This document shows, in pieces, positions 1 through 7,470 of a stretch of DNA of 60,250 nucleotides. The stretch spans positions 1-60,250 of the forward strand of contig NZ_JAJTTE010000047.1 in the NCBI RefSeq assembly GCF_021343995.1, read 5' to 3'. The notes under the pieces are model-generated. The model saw only the letters and a program-made list of their open reading frames with translations. It made no database searches and was not told where the DNA came from. Position 1 is the stretch's first letter. Every line of letters begins with the position of its first letter. The position numbers and the translations under genes were made by a program. The stretch comes from Pseudonocardia terrae. Its GTDB lineage: Bacteria > Actinomycetota > Actinomycetes > Mycobacteriales > Pseudonocardiaceae.

Positions 1-470
1 ACTCCTACGCGGAGTACGACGACGCCCCGCCGAGCAAGGGCCGCTCTCCCTTCCTCATGATCGGGGCGGGCGGGCTGGTCGCGGCGGTGGCGCTGGTCGC
101 CACGGTGGCGTTGTGGCCGGACAACAGCTCGGTGAGCAACGCCACCAACCGGATCGACAGCAGCGCCATCGCGCCGGTCCCCACGCCCGACCCCGCCACC
201 CCCGCACCCACCGCCACGATCGACCCGACGCGTGAGGAGACAGCACCGGAGCAGGCCGGGCGGGCCAACCCGCGTCCACAGGGGCCGGCTCCCAGTCAGC
301 CCCCTGTGGCACCTCCGCCGGTGCCGCAGCCAACCACGCCGCCGCCCACGACACAGCCGACTACCCCGCCGCCGACTACCGAGCCAACGACGCCGAAGCC
401 CACGACGCCGAAGCCCACGACGCCGGAGCCGACGACGCCATTGCCTTCAGGAGCGGCTCCGCCCGTCTAG
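1..470 (+). CDS. C-terminal part of a single-pass membrane protein with Pro/Thr-rich tail
   Basis: The reading frame is open at the left edge (first full codon at position 3), so only the last 155 or so residues are visible and the real start lies outside. A short polar stretch is followed by one hydrophobic segment beginning near FLMIGAGGLVAAVALVATVA (roughly residues 18-40), which reads as a transmembrane helix. The rest is rich in Pro, Thr and Ala and ends in repeated PTTP-type motifs (PPPTTQPTTPPPTTEPTTPK and similar), typical of an extracytoplasmic wall-spanning or linker tail. An internal ATG at 57 falls inside the membrane segment and is unlikely to be the start. The catalytic or sensing part, if any, is missing, so a Ser/Thr kinase, an anti-sigma-like protein or another membrane protein are all possible. 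Confidence 0.6.
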   Translation, partial: SYAEYDDAPPSKGRSPFLMIGAGGLVAAVALVATVALWPDNSSVSNATNRIDSSAIAPVPTPDPATPAPTATIDPTREETAPEQAGRANPRPQGPAPSQPPVAPPPVPQPTTPPPTTQPTTPPPTTEPTTPKPTTPKPTTPEPTTPLPSGAAPPV

Positions 471-893
471 CCATTGCTAACGCAGTGGCCCTCTCTGGGT
501 ACGCGGAGGTGCTTCGGATGAGGCGTGCCGCGATCTTGCGGTAGCGAGACGGCTCGCACTAGTAGCCGTCCTCTGATGGCGAGATGAACCTCAGGGCTAT
601 GGGGAGCGCGTCCACCAGCCCTGAGGATCATCTCGACCAGGGGCGGCCGGCGCTCAGCTACACATCATCATCTGGTGCCGCCACGGCCTCTCGCCGACCT
701 CCGCACACCCCATCGCGTCCCACTCTCGTGAGATGAGCACCACTGTTCTTCCGCGTCTCCTGAACAGCGCTGTTGCTCATCGGACGACCCGTTGTCCCGC
801 CGAGCCGCATTGAGGCCCCGTCACACAGCAGCGGGAGCCGCGCAGATTGTGAGCCGACCCACGACATTCATCGGAGAATGGGCCGGAAATGCA
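471..893. other. Intergenic stretch without a convincing gene
   Basis: No open frame here has a good start, ribosome binding site and coding bias. It holds the inverted repeat at 581-634 and a weaker nested inverted repeat at 732-781 (GATGAGCA with TGCTCATC outside, CTGTTC with GAACAG inside). Otherwise nothing recognisable. Confidence 0.5.
581..634. terminator. Long inverted repeat, probable terminator of the upstream membrane-protein gene
   Basis: Two 18-nt arms at 581-598 and 617-634 (the left arm begins GAGATGAACCTC) pair with a single mismatch around an 18-nt loop. There is no T-tract, so it would be a non-canonical terminator, common in high-GC actinobacteria. It lies 110 nt after the stop codon at 470. 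Confidence 0.45.
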
Positions 894-928
894 AAGATCC
901 CCATCCCGGAGAACGGGATGGGGATCTT
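894..928 (-). terminator. Terminator hairpin after the distal tRNA-Glu gene
   Basis: Perfect 15-bp arms at 894-908 and 914-928 with a 5-nt loop sit immediately 3' of the minus-strand tRNA-Glu at 933-1005. Only a short T-run (TTTGC) follows on the minus strand. Confidence 0.75.
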
Positions 929-932
929 CGAG

Positions 933-1005
933 TAGCCCCGACGGGATTTGAACCCGCGCTACCGCCTTGAGAGGGCGGCGTCCTAGGCCGCTAGACGACG
1001 GGGCC
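933..1005 (-). tRNA. tRNA-Glu (anticodon CUC), copy 2
   Basis: The minus strand folds as a tRNA: acceptor GGCCCCG pairs with CGGGGCT (a G-U pair at the top), with an anticodon stem CCGCC/GGCGG enclosing loop CTCTCAA (anticodon CTC) and a T-loop GTTCAAATC. The 73-nt sequence is identical to the copy at 1080-1152. CCA is not encoded. The tandem arrangement, each followed by a hairpin, suggests a local duplication with a period of 147 bp. Confidence 0.95.
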
Positions 1006-1039
1006 TCGAACAACACACAGCATGTACGTACCACCAGCG

Positions 1040-1075
1040 AAGATGCCCACCCCGGCGAACCGGGATGAGAACCTT
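1040..1075 (-). terminator. Imperfect hairpin between the two tRNA-Glu genes
   Basis: Arms at 1040-1055 and 1060-1075 with a CGAA tetraloop pair imperfectly on the minus strand. It resembles the hairpin at 894-928 in position and flanks, so it looks like a diverged duplicate of the same terminator. It could also act as a processing signal within a tRNA precursor. Confidence 0.55.
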
Positions 1076-1079
1076 CGAG

Positions 1080-1152
1080 TAGCCCCGACGGGATTTGAAC
1101 CCGCGCTACCGCCTTGAGAGGGCGGCGTCCTAGGCCGCTAGACGACGGGGCC
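1080..1152 (-). tRNA. tRNA-Glu (anticodon CUC), copy 1
   Basis: Identical over all 73 nt to the copy at 933-1005, with the same anticodon CTC. It lies 22 nt downstream of tRNA-Gln on the minus strand, suggesting one tRNA-Gln/tRNA-Glu/tRNA-Glu transcription unit next to gltX, which charges tRNA-Glu. Confidence 0.95.
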
Positions 1153-1174
1153 GCGTGGAAACCGTGTGTTTCCG

Positions 1175-1246
1175 CTGGGGTACCAGGACTCGAACCTAGA
1201 CTAACTGAACCAGAATCAGTCGTGCTGCCAATTACACCATACCCCA
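1175..1246 (-). tRNA. tRNA-Gln (anticodon CUG)
   Basis: Minus-strand cloverleaf of 72 nt with acceptor TGGGGTA/TACCCCA, discriminator G, anticodon stem ACTGA/TCAGT with loop TTCTGGT (anticodon CTG), and T-arm GGTTCGAGTCC. No glutaminyl-tRNA synthetase is present here; GltX and GatCAB, both in this window, are expected to make Gln-tRNA-Gln by glutamylation and amidation. Confidence 0.95.
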
Positions 1247-1312
1247 AGGAGACACGCGCACCGGCGGGCTGCCGGAGCAGTTCCGGTGTCCGCGTCCCTT
1301 GCAGAGAAGACT

Positions 1313-2785
1313 CTAGACCACGCCCTCCGAGCCCTGCACGGCACCCCCCAGTCGCTGCAGGGACCGGTCGCGTCCGAGCAGCTCCATGGACTCGTACAGC
1401 GGCGGCGACACGGTCCGCCCGCTGATCGCGACGCGCACCGGGCCGAAGGCCTTCCGGGGCTTGAGGCCCAGCCCCTCGACCAGCGAGGTCTTGAGCGACT
1501 CCTCGATGGCGGCCGTGGTCCACCCGTCGACCTGCTCGAGGCCCTTGATGGCCGCGGTGAGGACCTGGTCGGCGTCGGGCCCCAGGGTCTTGGCCGCGGC
1601 GTCGGCGTCGAGCTCGAAGTCCTCCTCGGCCACGAACAGGAACTTGAGCATCCGCGCGGCGTCGGAGAGCACCTGGCTGCGCTCCTGGACGAGCGGGGCG
1701 GCGGCGGTGAGGACCGGGTCGTCGGCGGAGACGGTGACGCCCTCGGCCGCCAGGTACGGCACCAGGCGTCGGGCGAAGTCGGCCGGCTCCAGCGCGCGCA
1801 GGTGCGCGGCGTTGATGGCCTCGGCCTTCTTGAGGTCGAAGCGGGCCGTGTTGGACGACACGCGGGAGACGTCGAAGGCGGCGACCATCTCGTCGAGGGA
1901 GAAGACGTCGCGGTCGTCGGCGATCGACCAGCCGAGCAGGGCGAGGTAGTTGAGCAGGCCCTCGGGGACGAAGCCGCGGTCGCGGTAGTGGAAGAGGTTC
2001 GACTCGGGGTCGCGCTTCGACAGCTTGCGGTTGCCCTCGCCGGTCACCAGCGGCAGGTGCGCGTAGACGAACGGCCCGTTCCCGATCCCGACCCGCTGCA
2101 GCGCCTCCAGCAGCGCGATCTGCCGCGGGGTGGACGAGAGGAGGTCCTCGCCGCGCAGGACGTGCGTGATGTCCATGAGGGCGTCGTCGAGCGGGTTGGT
2201 GAGCGGGTAGAGCGGGGTGCCGTCGCCGCGGGCGAGCACGAAGTCCGGGACCTGGCCCTGCTTGAACGTGATCTCGCCGCGGATCAGGTCCGTGAAGGTG
2301 ATGTCGCGGTCCGGCATGCGCAGCCGGTAGACGGGCTTGCGGCCCTCGGCGCGGAAGGCCTGCTTCTGCTCCTCGGTGAGGTCGCGGTCGGCGTTGTCGT
2401 AACCGAGCTTGGGGTCCCGGCCCGCCGCGCGGTGCCGCGCCTCGATCTCCTCGGCACTGGAGTAGGACTCGTAGACCTCGCCGGCCTGCACGAGCCGGCC
2501 GAGGGCGTCGCGGTAGAGGTCGCGCCGCTCGCTCTGCCGGTAGGGGCCGTGCGGGCCGCCCTTCTCGGGGCCCTCGTCCCAGTCGAGGCCGAGCCAGCGC
2601 AGCGCGTCGAGGATCGCCTCGTACGACTCGACGCTGTCCCGCTGCGCGTCCGTGTCCTCGATCCGGAAGACGAAGTCGCCCTGCTGGTGACGGGCGTGCG
2701 CCCAGTTGAACAGGGCGGTGCGGATGAGTCCCACGTGCGGGGTGCCGGTGGGCGACGGGCAGAAGCGGACGCGAACTGTACTCAT
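1313..2785 (-). CDS. gltX: Glutamyl-tRNA synthetase
   Basis: A 490-residue class I aminoacyl-tRNA synthetase attaching glutamate to tRNA-Glu and, where GatCAB exists, probably also to tRNA-Gln (non-discriminating type). The HIGH-type motif is HVG at residues 17-19 after FCPSPTGTP, and the KMSKS-type loop is KLSKR at residues 254-258; the length is typical of bacterial GltX. The ATG at 2785 fits the usual N-terminus (MSTVRVRFCPSPTGTPHVG). The gene sits 66 nt upstream of the tRNA-Gln/tRNA-Glu cluster and is divergent from the monooxygenase, with 55 nt between starts. It corresponds in position to M. tuberculosis Rv2992c. Confidence 0.97.
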   Translation of the reverse strand: MSTVRVRFCPSPTGTPHVGLIRTALFNWAHARHQQGDFVFRIEDTDAQRDSVESYEAILDALRWLGLDWDEGPEKGGPHGPYRQSERRDLYRDALGRLVQAGEVYESYSSAEEIEARHRAAGRDPKLGYDNADRDLTEEQKQAFRAEGRKPVYRLRMPDRDITFTDLIRGEITFKQGQVPDFVLARGDGTPLYPLTNPLDDALMDITHVLRGEDLLSSTPRQIALLEALQRVGIGNGPFVYAHLPLVTGEGNRKLSKRDPESNLFHYRDRGFVPEGLLNYLALLGWSIADDRDVFSLDEMVAAFDVSRVSSNTARFDLKKAEAINAAHLRALEPADFARRLVPYLAAEGVTVSADDPVLTAAAPLVQERSQVLSDAARMLKFLFVAEEDFELDADAAAKTLGPDADQVLTAAIKGLEQVDGWTTAAIEESLKTSLVEGLGLKPRKAFGPVRVAISGRTVSPPLYESMELLGRDRSLQRLGGAVQGSEGVV

Positions 2786-2840
2786 GGTGGGGCCAGGGTA
2801 GCCCTGGCGCCCCGACCCGTTCCGGCGTACATTTCAACAC

Positions 2841-4118
2841 ATGATGAATAACGACCGCACCACCGCCTGCGTCGTCGGTGGCGGTCCCGCAGGGATGGTC
2901 CTCGGGCTGCTGCTGGCCCGGGCGGGCGTCGAGGTCACCGTGCTGGAGAAGCACGCGGACTTCCTGCGGGACTTCCGCGGCGACACCGTTCATCCCTCGA
3001 CCCTGGAGCTGCTCGACGAGCTGGGCCTCGGCGCGCGGTTCGACGCGATGCCGCACCGCCGGGTCGACAGCATCACGGCGATGCTCGACGGCGGCACCGT
3101 GCCGATCGGCAACTTCTCGCTGCTCCACCACCCGCGGCCCTACGTCGCGCTCGCGCCGCAGTGGGACTTCCTGGACCTGCTGGCGGCGGCCGCCGAGGAG
3201 GAGCCGACCTTCACTCTGGTGCGCAACGCCGAGGTCACCGGCCTGCTCACCGACGCAGACCGGGTCACCGGCGTCCGCTGGCGGGACCGGGTCACCGGCG
3301 AGGAGCACACCCTGCAGGCCACGGTCACCATCGGCTGCGACGGGCGCGGCTCGACCGTGCGCGAGGCGTCGGGGCTGCGCAGCCGGGCATTCGGCGTGCC
3401 GCTCGACGTCGAGTGGTTCCGCCTGCCCCGCCTCGAGGGCGACCCCGCCGGGGGCGTCGGGCGGTTCACCCGCGGGCACTTCGCCGTCATGATCGACCGC
3501 GGCGACTACTGGCAGTGCGGCTACCTGATCCGCAAGGGCGGCGACGCGGAGCTGCGCGCGAAGGGCATCGAGACCCTGCGCACCCGGATGTCGCGGCTGA
3601 TCCCGTGGACAACCGACCGGGTCGGCGCGCTGCCGAGCTGGGACGACGTCTCGCTGCTCGACGTCCGGCTCGACCGGCTCCGCCGCTGGTCCAGGCCGGG
3701 ACTGCTGCTGATCGGCGACGCCGCGCACGCCATGTCCCCCGTCGGCGGGGTCGGCATCAACCTCGCGGTGGCCGACGCCGTCGCCGCGGCCCGGATCGTC
3801 GGGCCGGCCCTGCGCTCGGGCCCGGTCTCCCCCGTGCGACTCGCCGGGGTACAGGCGCGGCGGTGGTTGCCGGCGGCGGTGATCCAGGGCGTCCAGCGTG
3901 GGCTGCACCGGGTGATCCTGGGCGCGGCGCTCGACGTCGACCCCGACGCCCCGGTGGCGCCGGCGACCGAGCTCCCGCCGCTGGTCCGGTTCGTCCAGCG
4001 GCACCCCGGGCTGCAGATCGTGCCCGCGCGGCTGTTCGGGCTGGGCCTGCTCCCCGAGCACGCCCCGTCTTGGGCCCGGCGGCCGCAGGCCCCGGTGAGT
4101 GAGCCCGCGGGGGTGTGA
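2841..4118 (+). CDS. FAD-dependent monooxygenase (aromatic hydroxylase fold)
   Basis: A 425-residue flavoprotein of the p-hydroxybenzoate hydroxylase-like family. The N-terminus carries the dinucleotide motif GGGPAGMVLG near residues 13-22, followed by the acidic ribose-binding residue in TVLEKH. A DG motif occurs around residues 165-175 (IGCDGRGST), and the second FAD motif GDAAHAMSPVGGVGINLA lies near residues 293-310. No ferredoxin or reductase partner adjoins it, as expected for a single-component NAD(P)H-dependent enzyme. Two ATG codons are adjacent (2841 and 2844); the first is used here. The substrate cannot be told from the sequence. A 10-bp hairpin follows the stop. Confidence 0.85.
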   Translation: MMNNDRTTACVVGGGPAGMVLGLLLARAGVEVTVLEKHADFLRDFRGDTVHPSTLELLDELGLGARFDAMPHRRVDSITAMLDGGTVPIGNFSLLHHPRPYVALAPQWDFLDLLAAAAEEEPTFTLVRNAEVTGLLTDADRVTGVRWRDRVTGEEHTLQATVTIGCDGRGSTVREASGLRSRAFGVPLDVEWFRLPRLEGDPAGGVGRFTRGHFAVMIDRGDYWQCGYLIRKGGDAELRAKGIETLRTRMSRLIPWTTDRVGALPSWDDVSLLDVRLDRLRRWSRPGLLLIGDAAHAMSPVGGVGINLAVADAVAAARIVGPALRSGPVSPVRLAGVQARRWLPAAVIQGVQRGLHRVILGAALDVDPDAPVAPATELPPLVRFVQRHPGLQIVPARLFGLGLLPEHAPSWARRPQAPVSEPAGV

Positions 4119-4134
4119 GGGGCGGAGGTCTCCC

Positions 4135-4163
4135 GGACCCGGGGGGAACCTAGCCCCGGGTCC
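4135..4163 (+). terminator. Hairpin terminator after the monooxygenase gene
   Basis: Perfect 10-bp arms GGACCCGGGG (4135-4144) and CCCCGGGTCC (4154-4163) with a 9-nt loop, 16 nt after the stop. There is no T-tract. It immediately precedes the repeat array. Confidence 0.6.
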
Positions 4164-4172
4164 ACCGTCGAT

Positions 4173-5133
4173 GATCAACGATCCTGGACGAGGAAGGTCG
4201 AGTTCCGACATTCGACGTCCACGAGCAGTGATCATGGGCGGAGCGGATCCTTCGCCGCTCGGAGCCTCGCCGACAGGCCGAGATCACCAGATAGGGACCG
4301 AGAGGGTCGAATTCCGACCCTCCACGTCTACGACCGGTGATCATGCCGGGGAGCGAGGACCTCGCCGCTCCCCATGAGCCTCACCGTCAGCCGAGATCGC
4401 TCTCCGTGGACGGAGACGGTCGAAACTCAACCTTCCACGTCCAAGACCGATGATCATGCCGGGAAGCGACCCCTCGTCCCCCGGGGGGGCCTCACCGACA
4501 GCCAAGATCGCTCTCCGTGGACGGAGACGGTCGAAACTCAACCTTCCACGTCCACGACCGATGATCATGCCGGGAAGCGACCCCTCGTCCCCGGGGACCT
4601 CACCGACAGCCAAGATCGCTCTCCGTAGACGGAGACGGTCGAAACTCAACCTTCGACGTCCACGACCGGTGATCATGCCGGGAAGCGACCCCTCGTCCCC
4701 CGGGGGGCCTCACCGACAGCCAAGATCGCTCTCCGTGGACGGAGACGGTCGAAACTCAACCTTCGACGTCCACGACCGGTGATCATGCAGCGGAGCGGAT
4801 CCCTGCCCCCCGGGAAGCCCCGTCGGCCGCCAAGATCACCACCCCCGGACTGAGACGGTCGAAATTCGACCCTCGACGTCCACGACGGGCGATCATGCGA
4901 TCGTGGGCGTGACGGCCAGCCGCCCTTCCCATCTCAAGATCACTGACCGTGGGGGGCGAGAGTCGAATTCCGAGCCTCACCGTCCACGACCGGTGATCAC
5001 GGCCCGCGCCGAAAGGTCAGGCCCGCTGGGAGCCTCCTCGCCCGCCGGGGAGCCTCGCCGGCGGGTCAAGATCACCACATAGGGACCGAGAGGGTCGAAT
5101 CCCGACCCTTCACATCCACGATCGGCGATCATG
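4173..5133. repeat. Array A: nine tandem copies of a 61-bp GATC-bounded dyad element
   Basis: Nine units start at 4173, 4282, 4395, 4506, 4614, 4724, 4834, 4938 and 5070 (mostly 104-113 bp apart, the last 132). In each, a GATC at unit position 1 and another ending at position 61 bound a core with inverted repeats GTGGAC (about 12-17) and GTCCAC (45-50), and an inner GGTCGAA (24-30) facing TTCGACC-like sequence (32-38). All pairs share one axis at position 31. Most units end GATCATG. Spacers of about 43-50 bp are themselves similar in the middle units. The array fills the gap between convergent genes (monooxygenase and cimA). It encodes no protein and is not a CRISPR array. Confidence 0.9.
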
Positions 5134-5182
5134 ACCCCGCCAAGACCTCAGAGCCGCGCCCATGTCTCGAACCGCCGGGATC

Positions 5183-6802
5183 TCAGACCGCCGCGGGGGT
5201 GCGGGTGCGGAGGGCGGCGAAGGCGAGGGCGTCGACCAGCGCCAGCCAACTGGCCTCGACGACGTTGGAGTGCACCCCGACCGTCGTCCACTCCCCGCGG
5301 TGGTCACTGGTCTCCACCAGCACCCGCGTGACGGCGTGCGTACCCGCCGAGCCGCCGGGCGTCAGGATGCGGACCTTGTAGTCCGACAGCTCGACGTCGG
5401 CGAGCCACGGACAGGAAGGCTCCAGGGCGGCCCGCAGGGCGGCGTCGAGGGCATTGACCGGGCCGTTGCCCTCCCGCGTCGCGATCCGCCGCTCGCCGTC
5501 GACCAGCAGCTTCACCGTGGCCTCGGCGACGGCGTCGGCCCCGGCCCGCTTCTCGATGATCACGCGGTAGGACTCGAGCGCGAACGGCACGGGCGACTCC
5601 TCGCCCAGCGCCCCGCGCATCAGCAGCTCCAGCGAGGCGTCGGCGGCCTCGAAGGACCAGCCCTGCGCCTCGCGCTCCTTGACCGTGCCGACGACCACCG
5701 ACACGGCCTCCGGGCTGCCGGCCATGTCCAGGCCCAGCTCGGCCCCCTTGAGCTCGACCGACGCGCGCCCGGCCATCTCGGTGACCAGGACCCGCTGGGT
5801 GTTGCCGACCTCGGCCGGGTCCATGTGGTTGTACAGCTCCGGGTCGACCTTGATCGCGCTCGCGTGCAGCCCCGCCTTGTGCGCGAACGCCGAGGTCCCG
5901 ACGTAGGGCTGGTGCGTGTCCGGGGCGAGGTTGGCGATCTCCGCCAGGGCGTGCGAGACGCGGGTGAGCTCGGACAGCGAGGGCAGCACGGGCAGGTCCA
6001 GCTTCGTCGCGAGGTTCCCGACGACGGCGAACAGGTCGGCGTTGCCGGTCCGCTCGCCGTACCCGTTGGCCGTGCACTGCACGTGCGTGGCCCCGGCCTG
6101 CACGGCGGCGACGGAGTTGGCGACGGCGCAACCGGTGTCGTCCTGGCAGTGGATGCCGAGCCGGAAGCCGGTGCGGTCGGCGACCTCGCGCACCACCTCG
6201 GCGAGCCCGAGCGGCAGCATCCCGCCGTTGGTGTCGCACAGGACGGCGACGTCGGCGCCGGCCGTCATGGCCGCGTCGAGCACGCGCAGCGAGGTGTCCG
6301 GGTCGAACCGGTAGCCGTCGAAGAAGTGCTCGGCGTCGACGAACACCCGCCGGCCCTCCCGGCGCAGGAAGGACACGGTGTCGGCGACCATCGCGCAGTT
6401 CTCGGCGACGTCCGTGCGCAGCGCCCGCTCGACGTGCCGGCGGTCCGACTTCGCCACCAGCGTGACGACGGGCGCCTCGGAGTCGAGCAGAGCGCGGACC
6501 TGCTCGTCGTCCTCCGCGCGGACACCGGCCTTGCGCGTCGAGCCGAAGGCGACCAGCACGGCGTGCCGCAGCTGCAGCTCCCCGGCCGCGGCGCGGGCGA
6601 AGAACTCGGTGTCCTTGGGCAGCGCCCCGGGCCAGCCGCCCTCGACGAACCCGACGCCGAGCGCGTCGAGGTGCCGGGCCACGGCGAGCTTGTCGGCGAC
6701 GGAGTACGAGATGCCCTCGCGCTGGGCCCCGTCCCGCAGCGTGGTGTCGTAGACGTGGAAGGCGTCGCCGAGGGGCGTGCCGGCGGGCGTGGTGCGGGAC
6801 AT
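5183..6802 (-). CDS. cimA: Citramalate synthase (alpha-isopropylmalate synthase family)
   Basis: A 539-residue DRE-TIM metallolyase expected to condense pyruvate with acetyl-CoA to (R)-citramalate, the first step of the threonine-independent isoleucine route. The N-terminus has the family signature YDTTLRDGAQREGISYS (near residues 18-34), with Asp and Arg of the active site. HCQDDTGCAVANS around residue 200 carries conserved His/Asp residues, and the C-terminal region reads as a regulatory LeuA-dimer-type domain. The N-terminal start and overall length fit CimA better than LeuA. A GGAG ribosome site precedes the ATG at 6802. An attenuator with an Ile-rich leader peptide lies upstream, which supports isoleucine control. 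Homocitrate-synthase-like activity is a weaker alternative. Confidence 0.88.
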   Translation of the reverse strand: MSRTTPAGTPLGDAFHVYDTTLRDGAQREGISYSVADKLAVARHLDALGVGFVEGGWPGALPKDTEFFARAAAGELQLRHAVLVAFGSTRKAGVRAEDDEQVRALLDSEAPVVTLVAKSDRRHVERALRTDVAENCAMVADTVSFLRREGRRVFVDAEHFFDGYRFDPDTSLRVLDAAMTAGADVAVLCDTNGGMLPLGLAEVVREVADRTGFRLGIHCQDDTGCAVANSVAAVQAGATHVQCTANGYGERTGNADLFAVVGNLATKLDLPVLPSLSELTRVSHALAEIANLAPDTHQPYVGTSAFAHKAGLHASAIKVDPELYNHMDPAEVGNTQRVLVTEMAGRASVELKGAELGLDMAGSPEAVSVVVGTVKEREAQGWSFEAADASLELLMRGALGEESPVPFALESYRVIIEKRAGADAVAEATVKLLVDGERRIATREGNGPVNALDAALRAALEPSCPWLADVELSDYKVRILTPGGSAGTHAVTRVLVETSDHRGEWTTVGVHSNVVEASWLALVDALAFAALRTRTPAAV

Positions 6803-6841
6803 CCGGGTTCTCCGTGGGGTGATGGGGCGGGATCGGGCAAC

Positions 6842-6872
6842 AAAAAAGACCCCCCGCGGATGCGAGAGGTCT
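6842..6872 (-). terminator. Intrinsic terminator of the cimA attenuator
   Basis: On the minus strand AGACCUC pairs with GGGGUCU (one G-U pair), directly followed by six U residues (A-run at 6842-6847). It lies 40 nt upstream of the cimA ATG and downstream of a perfect 10-bp hairpin (6873-6882 with 6894-6903). This is one of the few T-tract terminators in the window, as expected for a regulated attenuator. Confidence 0.8.
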
Positions 6873-6903
6873 GCGCGTCGGCTCCGATGAGCTGCCGACG
6901 CGC
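6873..6903 (-). promoter_or_regulatory. Hairpin of the cimA attenuator between leader peptide and terminator
   Basis: Perfect 10-bp arms GCGCGTCGGC (6873-6882) and GCCGACGCGC (6894-6903) with an 11-nt loop. On the minus strand the 5' arm begins within the leader stop codon, so a terminating ribosome would cover it. It is the candidate pause or anti-terminator stem. Confidence 0.6.
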
Positions 6904-6935
6904 TAGCAGATAATGATCACGCTGGAAAGGCGCAC
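6903..6935 (-). CDS. cimA leader peptide with Val-Ile-Ile-Ile codons
   Basis: A ten-codon minus-strand frame from GTG at 6935 to TAG at 6903-6905 encodes MRLSSVIIIC. Three consecutive isoleucine codons preceded by valine, a stop codon that runs into a 10-bp hairpin, and a U-tract terminator just before cimA form the classic layout of ribosome-mediated attenuation. Low charged tRNA-Ile would stall the ribosome on the Ile run and favour read-through. The start has only a weak purine-rich ribosome site, so the exact start is less certain than the stop and the codon run. No database check was possible. Confidence 0.72.
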   Translation of the reverse strand: MRLSSVIIIC

Positions 6936-7082
6936 GCGGGCAGTCTGCCCCGCGGATCCCGCGATGTCACACGGCCGTCCCACATCGTGGGAGACCCTGT
7001 TGTTCTGATGCACTCGCCTTCGATGATGGGGCGACGTCGCGGACGCCGGTGTTCGCGACCCGTACCCCCCGGAGGACCGTTC

Positions 7083-7397
7083 GTGTCGATCTCCCTGACC
7101 GTCCTGTACAACCCGCCCGCGGACCCGGCCGCGTTCGACAAGCACTACGACGAGGTGCACGCGCCCCTCGCGACGAAGCTCCCGGACCTCCAGTCGTTCA
7201 CGATCGTCCGCCCGGGCCCCGGCCCCGACGGCTCGGCCCCGCAGTACCACCTCATCGCGACCCTGACCTGGCCGTCGGCCGAGGCGATGCAGGGAGCCAT
7301 GGGCGGCCCCCAGGGCAAGGCGGCACAGGACGACCTCGCCAACTTCGCCCAGGCCGGCGCGACCATGCTCGTCGGCGAGGAGAACCGGGTCGTCTGA
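7083..7397 (+). CDS. EthD-domain protein
   Basis: A 104-residue small protein with the EthD/dimeric alpha-beta barrel pattern: an N-terminal beta strand SISLTVLYNPPADPAAFDKH, then YDEVHAPLATKLPDL, YHLIATLTWPS and a C-terminal helix. Family members are often accessory to degradation or monooxygenase systems but usually have no assigned reaction. The GTG at 7083 follows GGAGG by seven bases, which decides this start over the longer frame from 6987. It stands alone between the cimA control region and the helicase-associated gene, in the opposite direction to cimA. Confidence 0.82.
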   Translation: MSISLTVLYNPPADPAAFDKHYDEVHAPLATKLPDLQSFTIVRPGPGPDGSAPQYHLIATLTWPSAEAMQGAMGGPQGKAAQDDLANFAQAGATMLVGEENRVV

Positions 7398-7470
7398 CCC
7401 TGCGGCGGGGCCGGGCGGACCTTCCGGCCCCGCACCTCCGCCGGACCGCGGCTGTGGTGCGATCGGGGAC

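Noticed and set aside
773..970. Small plus-strand frame ending VAPTGFEPALPP
   Set aside because: The ending is the antisense translation of tRNA-Glu, a known source of false small proteins.
777..4235. Minus-strand open frame of 1152 codons across gltX and the tRNA genes
   Set aside because: It is out of frame with the clear GltX frame, low-complexity Arg/Pro/Gly-rich, and crosses the tRNA genes; a GC-rich shadow frame.
4173..5133. CRISPR array
   Set aside because: The repeats are 61 bp, vary between units, the spacers are themselves repeated, and no cas gene is near.
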